In this document: positions 57,442-64,000 of the stretch, in pieces
Numbering within the stretch: position 1 is the first letter of the stretch
Layout: each line of letters starts with the position of its first letter
Assembly (NCBI GenBank): GCA_905480575.1
Contig: CAJQQZ010000110.1
Location: 1-64,000 of the forward strand
Reading direction: 5' to 3'
DNA: 64,000 bases
DNA from: an uncultured Alphaproteobacteria bacterium
GTDB taxonomy: Bacteria > Pseudomonadota > Alphaproteobacteria > UBA7985 > CAJQQZ01
The notes under the pieces: model-generated
The model's database searches: none
Told to the model about the DNA's origin: nothing
Seen by the model: the letters and a program-made list of their open reading frames with translations, nothing else
Translations under genes and position numbers: made by a program

Positions 57442-59562
57442 ATGTTTGAAGTAACTCGTAAAGAAATCGAGTGGGGCGGCCGCCCCCTAATCCTGGAAAC
57501 AGGTAAAGTAGCGCGCCAAGCCGACGGTTCCGTCATGGCACAATACGGCGATACAGTTGTGCTCTGCACAGCGACCGCCTCTAAAACACCCAAGCCAGTG
57601 GATTTCTTCCCACTAACAGTGAACTATCAGGAAAAGACAGCCGCTGTTGGCAAAATTCCCGGTGGCTTCTTTAAACGCGAAGGTCGTCCCAGTGAGAAAG
57701 AAACACTCACTTCACGTTTGATCGACCGTCCTATTCGCCCACTGTTCCCATCCAACTACCGTCATGAGACACAAGTCATTTGTACTGTGCTCAGCTATGA
57801 CCTTGAGAACGATCCAGATATGGTTGCTATGATTGGCGCTTCTGCAGCACTGACCATTTCAGGCTTGCCGTTCATGGGTCCGATTGGTGCAGCACGTGTT
57901 GGTTACATCAACGACGAGTACGTCTTGAACCCAACAAAAGATCAAATGGAAGAAACCGATCTCGATCTCGCTGTTGCTGGCACACAAAGTGGCGTCATGA
58001 TGGTTGAATCAGAAGCAAGCGAACTTTCAGAAGCAACTATGCTCGGCGCGGTTAAGTTCGGTCATGAAAGCATTATGCCAGTGATCGACATGATCATCGA
58101 TCTTGCTGAAGACTGCGCGAAAGAGCCTTGGGACCTTCCTGGTAAGCCAGAAGGTTACGACGCTGTGGAAGCCAAGGTTCGTGAGCTGGCAACCGAAAGC
58201 ATCACTGCTGCCTATGCAGAGCGTGACAAGCAAACTCGTCGCGGTCTGATTGACGACGCCAAGAACGCTGCTTTGGAAGCCATGGACCCTGAAGAGTTCG
58301 ATCACGGCATTGCTGGCAAGCTTCTCAAAGGTATTGAGAGCGAGATCCTTCGTGGCCAGGTTTTGGACACAGGCATCCGCATCGATGGTCGTGACACAAA
58401 AACTGTCCGCCCAATTGTTTCAGAAGTTGACGTTCTGCCTAGAACACACGGCTCTGCGCTTTTCACACGTGGTGAAACACAGGCACTTGTGACAACAACA
58501 CTCGGCACTGGCCAAGACGAGCAGATCATCGATGCGCTTGAAGGTGAGTACCGTGAGAGCTTTATGCTGCACTACAACTTCCCTCCCTACTCTGTTGGTG
58601 AAGCTGGCCGCGTTGGTTCACCTGGTCGCCGTGAAATCGGCCACGGTAAATTGGCTTGGCGTGCGATTAACCCAGTATTGCCTCGCGGTGAGGACTTCCC
58701 TTACACCATTCGTTTGGTGTCAGAAGTCACTGAGTCAAACGGTTCGTCATCCATGGCGACTGTTTGTGGTTCATCTCTTGCCTTGATGTCTTCTGGTGTT
58801 CCACTGCCACGCCCGGTCGCTGGTATCGCCATGGGCCTCATTAAAGAAGAAGACGGCCGCTATGCAGTCTTGAGTGATATTCTTGGTGACGAAGATCACC
58901 TCGGTGACATGGACTTTAAGGTTGCTGGTACAGAAGACGGTATTACTGCTCTGCAGATGGATATTAAGATTACTTCTGTCACACACGAGATCATGGAAGT
59001 TGCCCTTGATCAAGCGCGTGACGGTCGTTTGCATATCTTGGGTGAGATGGGCAAAGCAATCGCAACACCTCGCTCTGAGCTGTCCGACAATGCACCACAG
59101 ATCACAACGATCAAGATCAACAAAGACAAGATCCGTGACGTCATTGGTTCTGGCGGTAAGGTGATCCGTGAGATTACTGAAGTTACTGGCACTAAGATTG
59201 ACATCGAAGAAGATGGTACAATCAAGGTTGCTTCTACTGATGCTGAATCAGCGAAGAAAGCCGTTGAGTGGATTGAGTCCATCACTGGCGAACCTGAGTT
59301 GAACAAGATCTACAAGGGTAAAGTCGTTAAGTGTGTTGATTTCGGTGCATTCGTGAACTTTATGGGCGCAAAAGACGGCCTGGTTCACATCTCTGAAATC
59401 GCACCAACACGCATCAATAAAGTCACTGACGTGATCAACGAAGGCGAAGAAGTCTTTGTTAAAGTCATCGGCTTTGATGATCGCGGCAAAATCAAACTTT
59501 CCATGAAACGCGTTGACCAGGAAACTGGCGAAGAGATCGTGGAAGAGAAAAAAGACGACTAA
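57442..59562 (+). CDS. pnp: Polyribonucleotide nucleotidyltransferase (PNPase)
   Basis: The 706-residue enzyme degrades RNA by phosphorolysis in the degradosome. It has two RNase PH domains ([40 protein letters not shown]; then [20 protein letters not shown] and [18 protein letters not shown]), a KH domain ([20 protein letters not shown]) and an S1 domain ([20 protein letters not shown]). I use ATG 57442 with GGAG six bases upstream; GTG 57427 is in frame but part of the leader hairpin. A terminator follows. Confidence 0.97.
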   Translation: MFEVTRKEIEWGGRPLILETGKVARQADGSVMAQYGDTVVLCTATASKTPKPVDFFPLTVNYQEKTAAVGKIPGGFFKREGRPSEKETLTSRLIDRPIRPLFPSNYRHETQVICTVLSYDLENDPDMVAMIGASAALTISGLPFMGPIGAARVGYINDEYVLNPTKDQMEETDLDLAVAGTQSGVMMVESEASELSEATMLGAVKFGHESIMPVIDMIIDLAEDCAKEPWDLPGKPEGYDAVEAKVRELATESITAAYAERDKQTRRGLIDDAKNAALEAMDPEEFDHGIAGKLLKGIESEILRGQVLDTGIRIDGRDTKTVRPIVSEVDVLPRTHGSALFTRGETQALVTTTLGTGQDEQIIDALEGEYRESFMLHYNFPPYSVGEAGRVGSPGRREIGHGKLAWRAINPVLPRGEDFPYTIRLVSEVTESNGSSSMATVCGSSLALMSSGVPLPRPVAGIAMGLIKEEDGRYAVLSDILGDEDHLGDMDFKVAGTEDGITALQMDIKITSVTHEIMEVALDQARDGRLHILGEMGKAIATPRSELSDNAPQITTIKINKDKIRDVIGSGGKVIREITEVTGTKIDIEEDGTIKVASTDAESAKKAVEWIESITGEPELNKIYKGKVVKCVDFGAFVNFMGAKDGLVHISEIAPTRINKVTDVINEGEEVFVKVIGFDDRGKIKLSMKRVDQETGEEIVEEKKDD

Positions 59563-59587
59563 GTCTGAATTCTTTTAAAAACTACGG

Positions 59588-59619
59588 AAAAGCGGCCCCT
59601 TAAAAAGGCCGCTTTTTTT
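59588..59619 (+). terminator. Rho-independent terminator of the pnp cluster
   Basis: AAAAGCGGCC (59588-59597) pairs with GGCCGCTTTT (59607-59616), followed by more T. It closes the long translation cluster 25 bases after the pnp stop. Confidence 0.88.
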
Positions 59620-59660
59620 GTGTCTTGTATTTTTTGTTTATCATTTGTCAGGAATTTGAA

Positions 59661-60209
59661 ATGCTAAAATACTCCAGCATTGTTGCCCTCTCACTTATTA
59701 TCCTCTTCAGCGCATTCGGTGGGCCATTATTTGCGCAGACTCCACAACTGCCTGTTCGTGAAACGGCTATACCTAAAACAACCAACAGCGTTCCTCACGT
59801 CCAGTTGGGCGTACAAGTTGACCCTGACCTTGCGGCAAAGTTCTTAGGTCGTGTTGCCAGTCTCCCCGACGTAGAAGTTCGGGAAACAGTGGTATCACTG
59901 CCCGGAGCAAAAGGGTTTTGGTTGAATGATGCCCTTGTGCTTGCGCGTCCTGACGTGATTGTTGGCGGTCGAGAATTTGCCCATATGCATCCAGATGGCA
60001 GTCTGCACGCCTCATTGCGCCCAGCAACCGCACGCGCGGCCGTCAAGACTGGATGGGCAACACCTCACCCTTGGGCCAACCAACGTCCGGGCTGGGAAGG
60101 ATTTGTGATGGTTTACACACCAATGAACGACAAAGAGTTGGAAGTTGTATTCAGCCTTGTTGTTGATTCTTACGAATTTGTAACCGGTCGGCGTGTCATT
60201 TACCAATAA
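59661..60209 (+). CDS. Exported luciferase-domain (DUF5519-type) protein
   Basis: The 182-residue protein has a signal peptide (about 1-27, cleavage near LFAQTP) and a domain with FWLNDALVLARPDVIVGGRE, FAHMHPDGSLHASL, TPHPWANQRPGWEGFVMVYT and NDKELEVVF. This matches the small luciferase-like family found in fungi and bacteria, whose real activity is unknown; light emission should not be assumed. I choose ATG 59661, with AGGAA upstream, because a longer frame from 59625 would begin in the terminator T-run. It is a single gene. Confidence 0.78.
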   Translation: MLKYSSIVALSLIILFSAFGGPLFAQTPQLPVRETAIPKTTNSVPHVQLGVQVDPDLAAKFLGRVASLPDVEVRETVVSLPGAKGFWLNDALVLARPDVIVGGREFAHMHPDGSLHASLRPATARAAVKTGWATPHPWANQRPGWEGFVMVYTPMNDKELEVVFSLVVDSYEFVTGRRVIYQ

Positions 60210-60287
60210 ATGGCGAAATACAATTGGCTTCCTGATCGGCTGAAGCTGGGCTAAGGAGTTAAGAAGTAACTATCCAGGCCGAACCAC

Positions 60288-61151
60288 ATGACCCGTGCGT
60301 TTCTCGTCACACTTTTTCTTGAAGCGGCCCTTGTCATTTGTTGGAGCTCTGGATTCATCGGCGCTAAGTTAGCATCTGAGACGCCAGCGGTTTTTGTTTT
60401 ATTATTTTGGCGGTTCCTCTTCACCACTATTGGTCTTTCGCCTTATATCTGGATGGCGTTTAAGTCTGGCCTTACCGTGTCGTCCTTTGCTATCCAGCTC
60501 CTCGTTGGTCTGTTGGCCATGGGGCTGTTTCTAGCTTTTGGCGTTAAGGCGATTGACCTTGGAGTACCAGCGGGGACTTCCGCGCTTATATCGACCCTCC
60601 AACCGCTAGCAACTGTCGCTGCAGCTAGTGTGATCTTGAAAGAAGATATCTCTTACAAACAGTGGCTTGGGTTGATCATTGGGTTGATTGGCGTTTCAGT
60701 AGCCGTCGGTGGATCTTCGGGAACAGCACCAATCGTAGCATTCGCCCTGGCCTTTATTGGGGTTCTCGCGATTGTGGTTGCAACAATTATCTCGAAGAAG
60801 GTCGCCACCCCCCTGCCCCTTCTGCCTACTCTGGGGGTCCAATCCTTAGCGGCAACCGCCTTGTTCCTTCCGCTCGCGATCCATGAAGGCACCTTGGTTC
60901 CAACAATAACTTACGACTTCATTTTCGCGATCGTCTGGTTCATTCTTTTGTCGACATTAGGCGCATATGGTTTCTTTTGGCTGTGTTTACGCCGAAGTTC
61001 TACAGCAAGAGTTTCGAGCTTGATCTACCTCACACCACCCGTAACCGCTATCTGGGCATGGCTCATGTTCTCAGAACCCATCACAGCGTTTATCTTGGTC
61101 GGCTTTGCTATCTGTTTTGTTGGAGTAATTCTTGCCGCAAAGTCCGATTAA
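60288..61151 (+). CDS. EamA/DMT-family transporter
   Basis: The 287-residue protein has ten hydrophobic segments in two EamA repeats (WSSGFIGAKLASETPAVFVL and the later VFNSHIYLTPP-like region around RRSSTARVSSLIYLTPPVTA). Members export metabolites or amino acids across the inner membrane; the substrate is not readable. An upstream GGAG lies about 30 bases away, so the ATG at 60288 is not strongly supported by a ribosome-binding site. It is followed 45 bases later by the phosphodiesterase gene. Confidence 0.87.
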   Translation: MTRAFLVTLFLEAALVICWSSGFIGAKLASETPAVFVLLFWRFLFTTIGLSPYIWMAFKSGLTVSSFAIQLLVGLLAMGLFLAFGVKAIDLGVPAGTSALISTLQPLATVAAASVILKEDISYKQWLGLIIGLIGVSVAVGGSSGTAPIVAFALAFIGVLAIVVATIISKKVATPLPLLPTLGVQSLAATALFLPLAIHEGTLVPTITYDFIFAIVWFILLSTLGAYGFFWLCLRRSSTARVSSLIYLTPPVTAIWAWLMFSEPITAFILVGFAICFVGVILAAKSD

Positions 61152-61196
61152 AATTAGAACGACGGAACGAGCAACCCTCTTAAACAAGACAGCACC

Positions 61197-61949
61197 ATGC
61201 TAACTAACGTATTCGATTCCCCTATCGGCCCCCTAATCGGCCATCGTGGCGTCACGGAAACAGCGCCAGAGAACACCCTGGTTGCAATCGAGAAGGCCGC
61301 TGAGTACGGCTGTAAATGGATTGAAATAGATGCGCAGCTGACCAAAGATCTCATCCCCGTTCTCATGCACGACGATGATTTGGACAGGACAACCAGCACG
61401 ACTGGGCGTCTAGCAGACAGAAATCTGAAAGAGCTTGCTTTGGTCGATGCTGGTGCTTGGTACGATCCGCCTCACCCCGGCGAAAAAATTCCGACCCTCA
61501 TAGAATGCCTGAAGCTTTGTTTTGAACTGGATCTGCGGATCAATGTTGAGATCAAACCCACCGAAAGCCTCGACGAAATTACCGCCGAAAAAGTCATGGA
61601 AACTCTACTGGAGTTTTGGCCAGAAGATCGAGACCCTCCTCTGATCTCAAGCTTTTCTAGACCAGCTATGAAGATTGCTCATGCAGCGGCTCCTCATTGG
61701 CCTAGAGGTATGCTCTATCATGGCTTGGACGAAGATTGGCTCGAGTTCGCCGAGGAGATCGAAGCCTGGTCACTTCACGTTTGGGACGAGGATCTCACCC
61801 AAGAGCAGGTCGACGACATGCATTCAAAGGGTTATCCTGTTTTGGTTTACTCTGTAGATGACTTGCAAACTTCCCAGCGCATGAAGGACCTCGGAGTCGA
61901 TGCCATCTTCACAGGCGCACCAGAGATTATGGGAGGTATTTGGGGATAG
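61197..61949 (+). CDS. Glycerophosphodiester phosphodiesterase
   Basis: The 250-residue TIM-barrel enzyme has the GDPD motifs IGHRGVTETAPENTLVAIE (catalytic His and Arg near 15-18), WIEIDAQLTKDLIPVLMHDD (Glu/Asp metal ligands and the second His) and DLRINVEIKPT. It releases glycerol-3-phosphate from deacylated phospholipids, giving phosphate and carbon. No signal peptide is visible, so it is probably cytoplasmic, like UgpQ. No ugp transporter genes are next to it. Confidence 0.9.
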   Translation: MLTNVFDSPIGPLIGHRGVTETAPENTLVAIEKAAEYGCKWIEIDAQLTKDLIPVLMHDDDLDRTTSTTGRLADRNLKELALVDAGAWYDPPHPGEKIPTLIECLKLCFELDLRINVEIKPTESLDEITAEKVMETLLEFWPEDRDPPLISSFSRPAMKIAHAAAPHWPRGMLYHGLDEDWLEFAEEIEAWSLHVWDEDLTQEQVDDMHSKGYPVLVYSVDDLQTSQRMKDLGVDAIFTGAPEIMGGIWG

Positions 61950-62022
61950 CTTTTGGCTCGGAAACTGACTCTCCTTTTCCGAACAGTCGGATGATGTTTC
62001 AAGTCGTTACCAAAGACAAAAA

Positions 62023-62163
62023 TTATGGCTGCTCCGCAAGAGCATAGGCAACAAACATCTCTCCGATAAGAAATAGCCAATAATCTCCACAAAGGTCAAC
62101 TCGGTATGTTTGAGGCTCTAGACTTTGCCCCGGCCATAGCTGCTCTCCGCTTTCTACCCATTG
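62023..62163 (-). other. Startless protein-like open stretch (possible gene remnant)
   Basis: A 46-codon open stretch after a TAG reads QWVESGEQLWPGQSLEPQTY, then continues with DYWLFLIGEMFVAYALAEQP at the end. It overlaps the 3' end of the four-helix membrane protein gene in another frame and has no start codon before an internal ATG. It looks more protein-like than chance but I recognise no family. It may be a fragment of an older gene or a frameshifted tail. Confidence 0.2.
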
Positions 62164-62575
62164 CTAGACCGTCGCGAATGCTGAGTGCCATAAGCGATAA
62201 ATTGACTGCTCCGGCGATCAATTCAAAGACCTGAACTAGGTAAAAGGCTGTATCAAACGTTCCAACACTGGCTCTCGACTCAAGAAAGAAAGCAGCAGGT
62301 AGGAGGATAACCAAACCGTTGGCAGCAATGAAAGGCATCCGCTTTTTCTTTGCCCGTGCAGGAGCATCTTTGCGGTGGCGACCCATCGATATACCAGATG
62401 CACCAACGATAACCATGGATGGGATCAAGATGAACATACCATTCAAGATCATGGCTTTAACGGCCGCAATACTTTCCAGAGAACCGAACAATTCGCTGCA
62501 AGCAGTGGCAGTCCAGAATGTAAGAATAGTTAGAAACCCAATGATACCCGCTATGGGGTGAATTTTTTTTAGCAT
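62096..62575 (-). CDS. Four-helix membrane protein of unknown function
   Basis: The 159-residue protein has four hydrophobic segments (about 7-24, 40-62, 82-98 and 108-132) with a basic cytoplasmic loop (GRHRKDAPARAKKKRMP) and a basic tail (MGRKRRAAMAGAKSRA). I do not recognise a named family. It starts 20 bases after the ABM-type monooxygenase gene on the same strand, so it is probably in the MarR-controlled unit. It could be an accessory to export or detoxification, but that is guesswork from position. Confidence 0.7.
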   Translation of the reverse strand: MLKKIHPIAGIIGFLTILTFWTATACSELFGSLESIAAVKAMILNGMFILIPSMVIVGASGISMGRHRKDAPARAKKKRMPFIAANGLVILLPAAFFLESRASVGTFDTAFYLVQVFELIAGAVNLSLMALSIRDGLAMGRKRRAAMAGAKSRASNIPS

Positions 62576-62595
62576 CTGTCTTCTCCGCTAATTTG

Positions 62596-62964
62596 TTACG
62601 CAATACAGTGATTTTCAACAGCCAACTTCTTGAACAGATGAGGCCGCGCTACAGCGCTGGCCGGGTAATCAGCTATGCGGCGTTGAAATTCGGGGTTTAC
62701 AAAGGCATCGCGAAAACTCTTCACATCCTGCCAAACCGCGTAATTCACGAAGGTCGAGCTACCAGCGATGCCTTTATGAAGCTGGGTTGAGATATATCCT
62801 GGCTGAGCCTTCATGAAATCAGCATCATACGCCCAAGCTTTCAGCAACGCTTCTTCATCACCTGCATCAACCGTAAAGAGGTTGATCAAGACAATAGGTC
62901 CTTCATCTGCCTGCATTTGATCAGCGATTGTGACCATCGCATCTAGATTTTCGAAGCCTGACAT
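62596..62964 (-). CDS. Antibiotic biosynthesis monooxygenase (ABM) domain protein
   Basis: The 122-residue protein has a ferredoxin-like dimeric alpha/beta fold: GPIVLINLFTVDAGDEEALL, KAQPGYISTQLHKGIAGSST, FVNYAVWQDVKSFRDAF and the FQRRIADYPASAVARP segment. ABM proteins oxidise polyketides, quinones or heme without added cofactors; the substrate is unknown. I use ATG 62964, which has AAGGAAA about eight bases upstream, rather than the longer frame from 62985. Its promoter overlaps two palindromic operators and it is divergent from a MarR gene. Confidence 0.82.
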   Translation of the reverse strand: MSGFENLDAMVTIADQMQADEGPIVLINLFTVDAGDEEALLKAWAYDADFMKAQPGYISTQLHKGIAGSSTFVNYAVWQDVKSFRDAFVNPEFQRRIADYPASAVARPHLFKKLAVENHCIA

Positions 62965-62990
62965 AACAAATTTCCTTTCATACATTAATA

Positions 62991-63000
62991 TAGCTTGCTA
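62991..63000. promoter_or_regulatory. MarR operator candidate O1
   Basis: TAGCTTGCTA sits in a longer inverted repeat ATATAGC-TT-GCTATAT (62988-63003). It overlaps the -10 element and start site of the leftward promoter. The same ten bases occur inverted at O2, centred 22 bases away, about two DNA turns. Confidence 0.6.
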
Positions 63001-63027
63001 TATATTATTGAGTAGCAAGCTATGCAA
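62999..63027 (-). promoter_or_regulatory. Promoter of the ABM-monooxygenase unit
   Basis: On the minus strand, TTGCAT (63027-63022) and TATATA (63004-62999) are separated by 17 bases. O2 lies in the spacer and O1 at the -10/start region, so bound MarR would block transcription. Confidence 0.5.
63013..63022. promoter_or_regulatory. MarR operator candidate O2
   Basis: TAGCAAGCTA is the exact reverse complement of O1 and is itself TAGC-AA-GCTA. It lies 20 bases upstream of the marR-type ATG and inside the spacer of the leftward promoter. Confidence 0.6.
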
Positions 63028-63042
63028 GTGCAAATGTAACAT

Positions 63043-63474
63043 ATGAAATTTGATAAAGATGAATCAGCCGGATACCTGGTCAATCACATGGCCCGGTTAT
63101 TCGCAAAGGGATTGCAGGAACGGATTGCCCCGCTCGGGATTGTTATCGGCCAGTTCCCAATCTTACTTGAGCTATGGCAAAAGGACGGCGTTTCACAAAA
63201 GGAGCTGTTGGAAAACCTTGACGTTGAGCAAGCGACGTTAGCAAACACACTCAACCGCATGGAACGCGATGGGCTGATCAAGAGAACGAAACATCCAGCG
63301 GACGCGAGGATACAACAGATTTGGTTAACAGATCTCTCGAAGCAGATTCAAGGTGACGCCTATCAGGCTGCGCATACCCAAAACGAGGTATCACTTGCGG
63401 TTCTAGAAGAGGCTGAGCGATCCCAACTCATGCATTTAATGCGACGGATTATTGACGGAATGCGGACTAAATAG
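63043..63474 (+). CDS. MarR-family transcriptional regulator
   Basis: The 143-residue protein has the MarR winged helix: ITEL-like recognition region QKDGVSQKELLENLDVEQAT, LANTLNRMERDGLIKRTKHP and the wing ADARIQQIWLTDLSKQ. Flanking helices form the dimer interface. It is divergent from the ABM-monooxygenase gene, and two identical palindromes lie between. It likely represses both directions until a small phenolic or oxidant ligand binds; the ligand is unknown. The ATG has no clear ribosome-binding site. Confidence 0.88.
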   Translation: MKFDKDESAGYLVNHMARLFAKGLQERIAPLGIVIGQFPILLELWQKDGVSQKELLENLDVEQATLANTLNRMERDGLIKRTKHPADARIQQIWLTDLSKQIQGDAYQAAHTQNEVSLAVLEEAERSQLMHLMRRIIDGMRTK

Positions 63475-63491
63475 TGTTTTCGGGCAAACCG

Positions 63492-64000
63492 TTAAAGGAA
63501 CAACATCACAAGTGAACCAATAAGCAAAGCTGCCATGCTCAAGTTGAAGACCCGCAAGGTTTTCGGATTCTTGAGAAAACGGGAAATCCCCGCTCCAATC
63601 AAGGTCCAGATCGATCCAGAAACGAATCCAGCCGCGATATAGACAGAGGCAACGACAACCACTTGCCAATGGAAATTTCCTGCCTCTGAGGACGTGAAAG
63701 TCGTCAACGTCGAAGTGCCGGCAGCCCAAGACTTCGGATTGATCCATTGAAACCCTGCAGCCTGCAGGAAGGTTAGTGGCTTATCATCAGTATTCGATCC
63801 GATAGAAGAGGCCGTAGCCAACTTGTAGGCCAACCATAACAGATAAGCGATACCCAGCACCTTCATCACAGTATGGAGCCAGGGGTAAGCGTCAAAGATA
63901 AAGCCTAGACCGAAACCCACCATAGCAATCATGACTGGGAAGCCGATTGTCAACCCCATGATGAAAGGGATCGTCCTCATGTAACCGTAGTTCACGCCAG
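63492..64000 (-). CDS. LysE/RhtB-family amino acid exporter (5' end beyond window)
   Basis: At least 169 codons are visible; the frame is open to the window edge (VNYGYMRTIPFIMGLTIGFP) and the usual N-terminal first helix of about 35 residues is missing, so the gene is cut by the window. Five hydrophobic segments remain, with GLGFIFDAYPWLHTVMKVLG, YLLWLAYKLATA and FQWINPKSWAAGTSTLTTF, the last being a LysE-family signature region. It exports amino acids such as homoserine or threonine; the substrate is unknown. It converges with the MarR gene, with 17 bases between the stops. Confidence 0.88.
   Translation of the reverse strand, partial: GVNYGYMRTIPFIMGLTIGFPVMIAMVGFGLGFIFDAYPWLHTVMKVLGIAYLLWLAYKLATASSIGSNTDDKPLTFLQAAGFQWINPKSWAAGTSTLTTFTSSEAGNFHWQVVVVASVYIAAGFVSGSIWTLIGAGISRFLKNPKTLRVFNLSMAALLIGSLVMLFL

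Noticed and set aside
61847-62092. 81-codon minus-strand open frame over the end of the phosphodiesterase gene
   Set aside because: It overlaps a well-supported gene, has no family resemblance and no ribosome-binding site.

Overview
The window is a stretch of bacterial chromosome of roughly 50% G+C (judged by eye), almost fully coding. The gene content points to an alphaproteobacterium. The F1-ATPase operon stands alone as atpHAGDC without the F0 genes. There is a MucR/Ros regulator, an IalB-family protein, a TIGR02186 (Alph_Pro_TM) protein, a PII uridylyltransferase next to mutS and murJ, and the long block fur-plsC-miaB-phoH-ybeY-CBS protein-lnt-metK-trmB-rimP-nusA-ylxR-infB-rbfA-truB-rpsO-pnp. 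The overall flavour is that of marine Rhodospirillales/Sneathiella/Kiloniella-like lineages, but I cannot name the genus. No rRNA, tRNA, insertion sequence, prophage or CRISPR array was seen. Layout, left end (1-16.2 kb): an AT-richer ATP-binding/STAS-like signalling gene is broken by an in-frame TAA. Next come the minus-strand atpHAGDC operon with a strong UUCG-loop terminator, a Rieske oxygenase, a divergent three-gene cassette (small membrane protein, DUF2141 protein, TetR regulator), and mutL. A large membrane-anchored WD40-KAP P-loop NTPase is the most accessory-looking gene of the window. A minus-strand group follows: AhpD-like protein, rsmD, rluB and a DUF3253 protein. Middle (16.2-35.3 kb): argG; a purine-type NCS2 permease whose 5' leader can fold to hide its Shine-Dalgarno sequence; a 59-codon Cys-rich protein downstream of rlmN; an IalB-like secreted protein; a UMF1 transporter; a bactofilin; a PfkB kinase; maeB; and the collinear set mutS-glnD-murJ-trpS. 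Right half (35.3-59.6 kb): a TauE/SafE exporter, TIGR02186 protein and universal stress protein precede an Nfu Fe-S protein, a Bax-like lipoprotein, tsaB and rimI. Then come mucR and fur with recognisable promoters, followed by lipid synthesis, RNA modification, ribosome maturation and translation initiation genes, ending with PNPase. Many of these genes overlap or abut (TGATG, ATGA and TAGTG junctions), so they are probably translationally coupled. Several leaders look regulated: metK (hairpins and tandem repeats), rimP-nusA (terminator with an alternative antiterminator pairing) and rpsO-pnp (strong hairpins). Right end (59.6-64 kb): accessory genes, namely a luciferase-domain exported protein, an EamA transporter, a glycerophosphodiester phosphodiesterase, a MarR regulator divergent from an ABM-type monooxygenase and a membrane protein with two palindromic operators between them, and a LysE-type exporter that runs off the window. 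No wholly new multi-gene system is proven. The best candidates for unusual biology are the WD40-KAP NTPase, the stop-interrupted ATPase/STAS-like protein, and the structured leaders upstream of the permease, rimP and metK.
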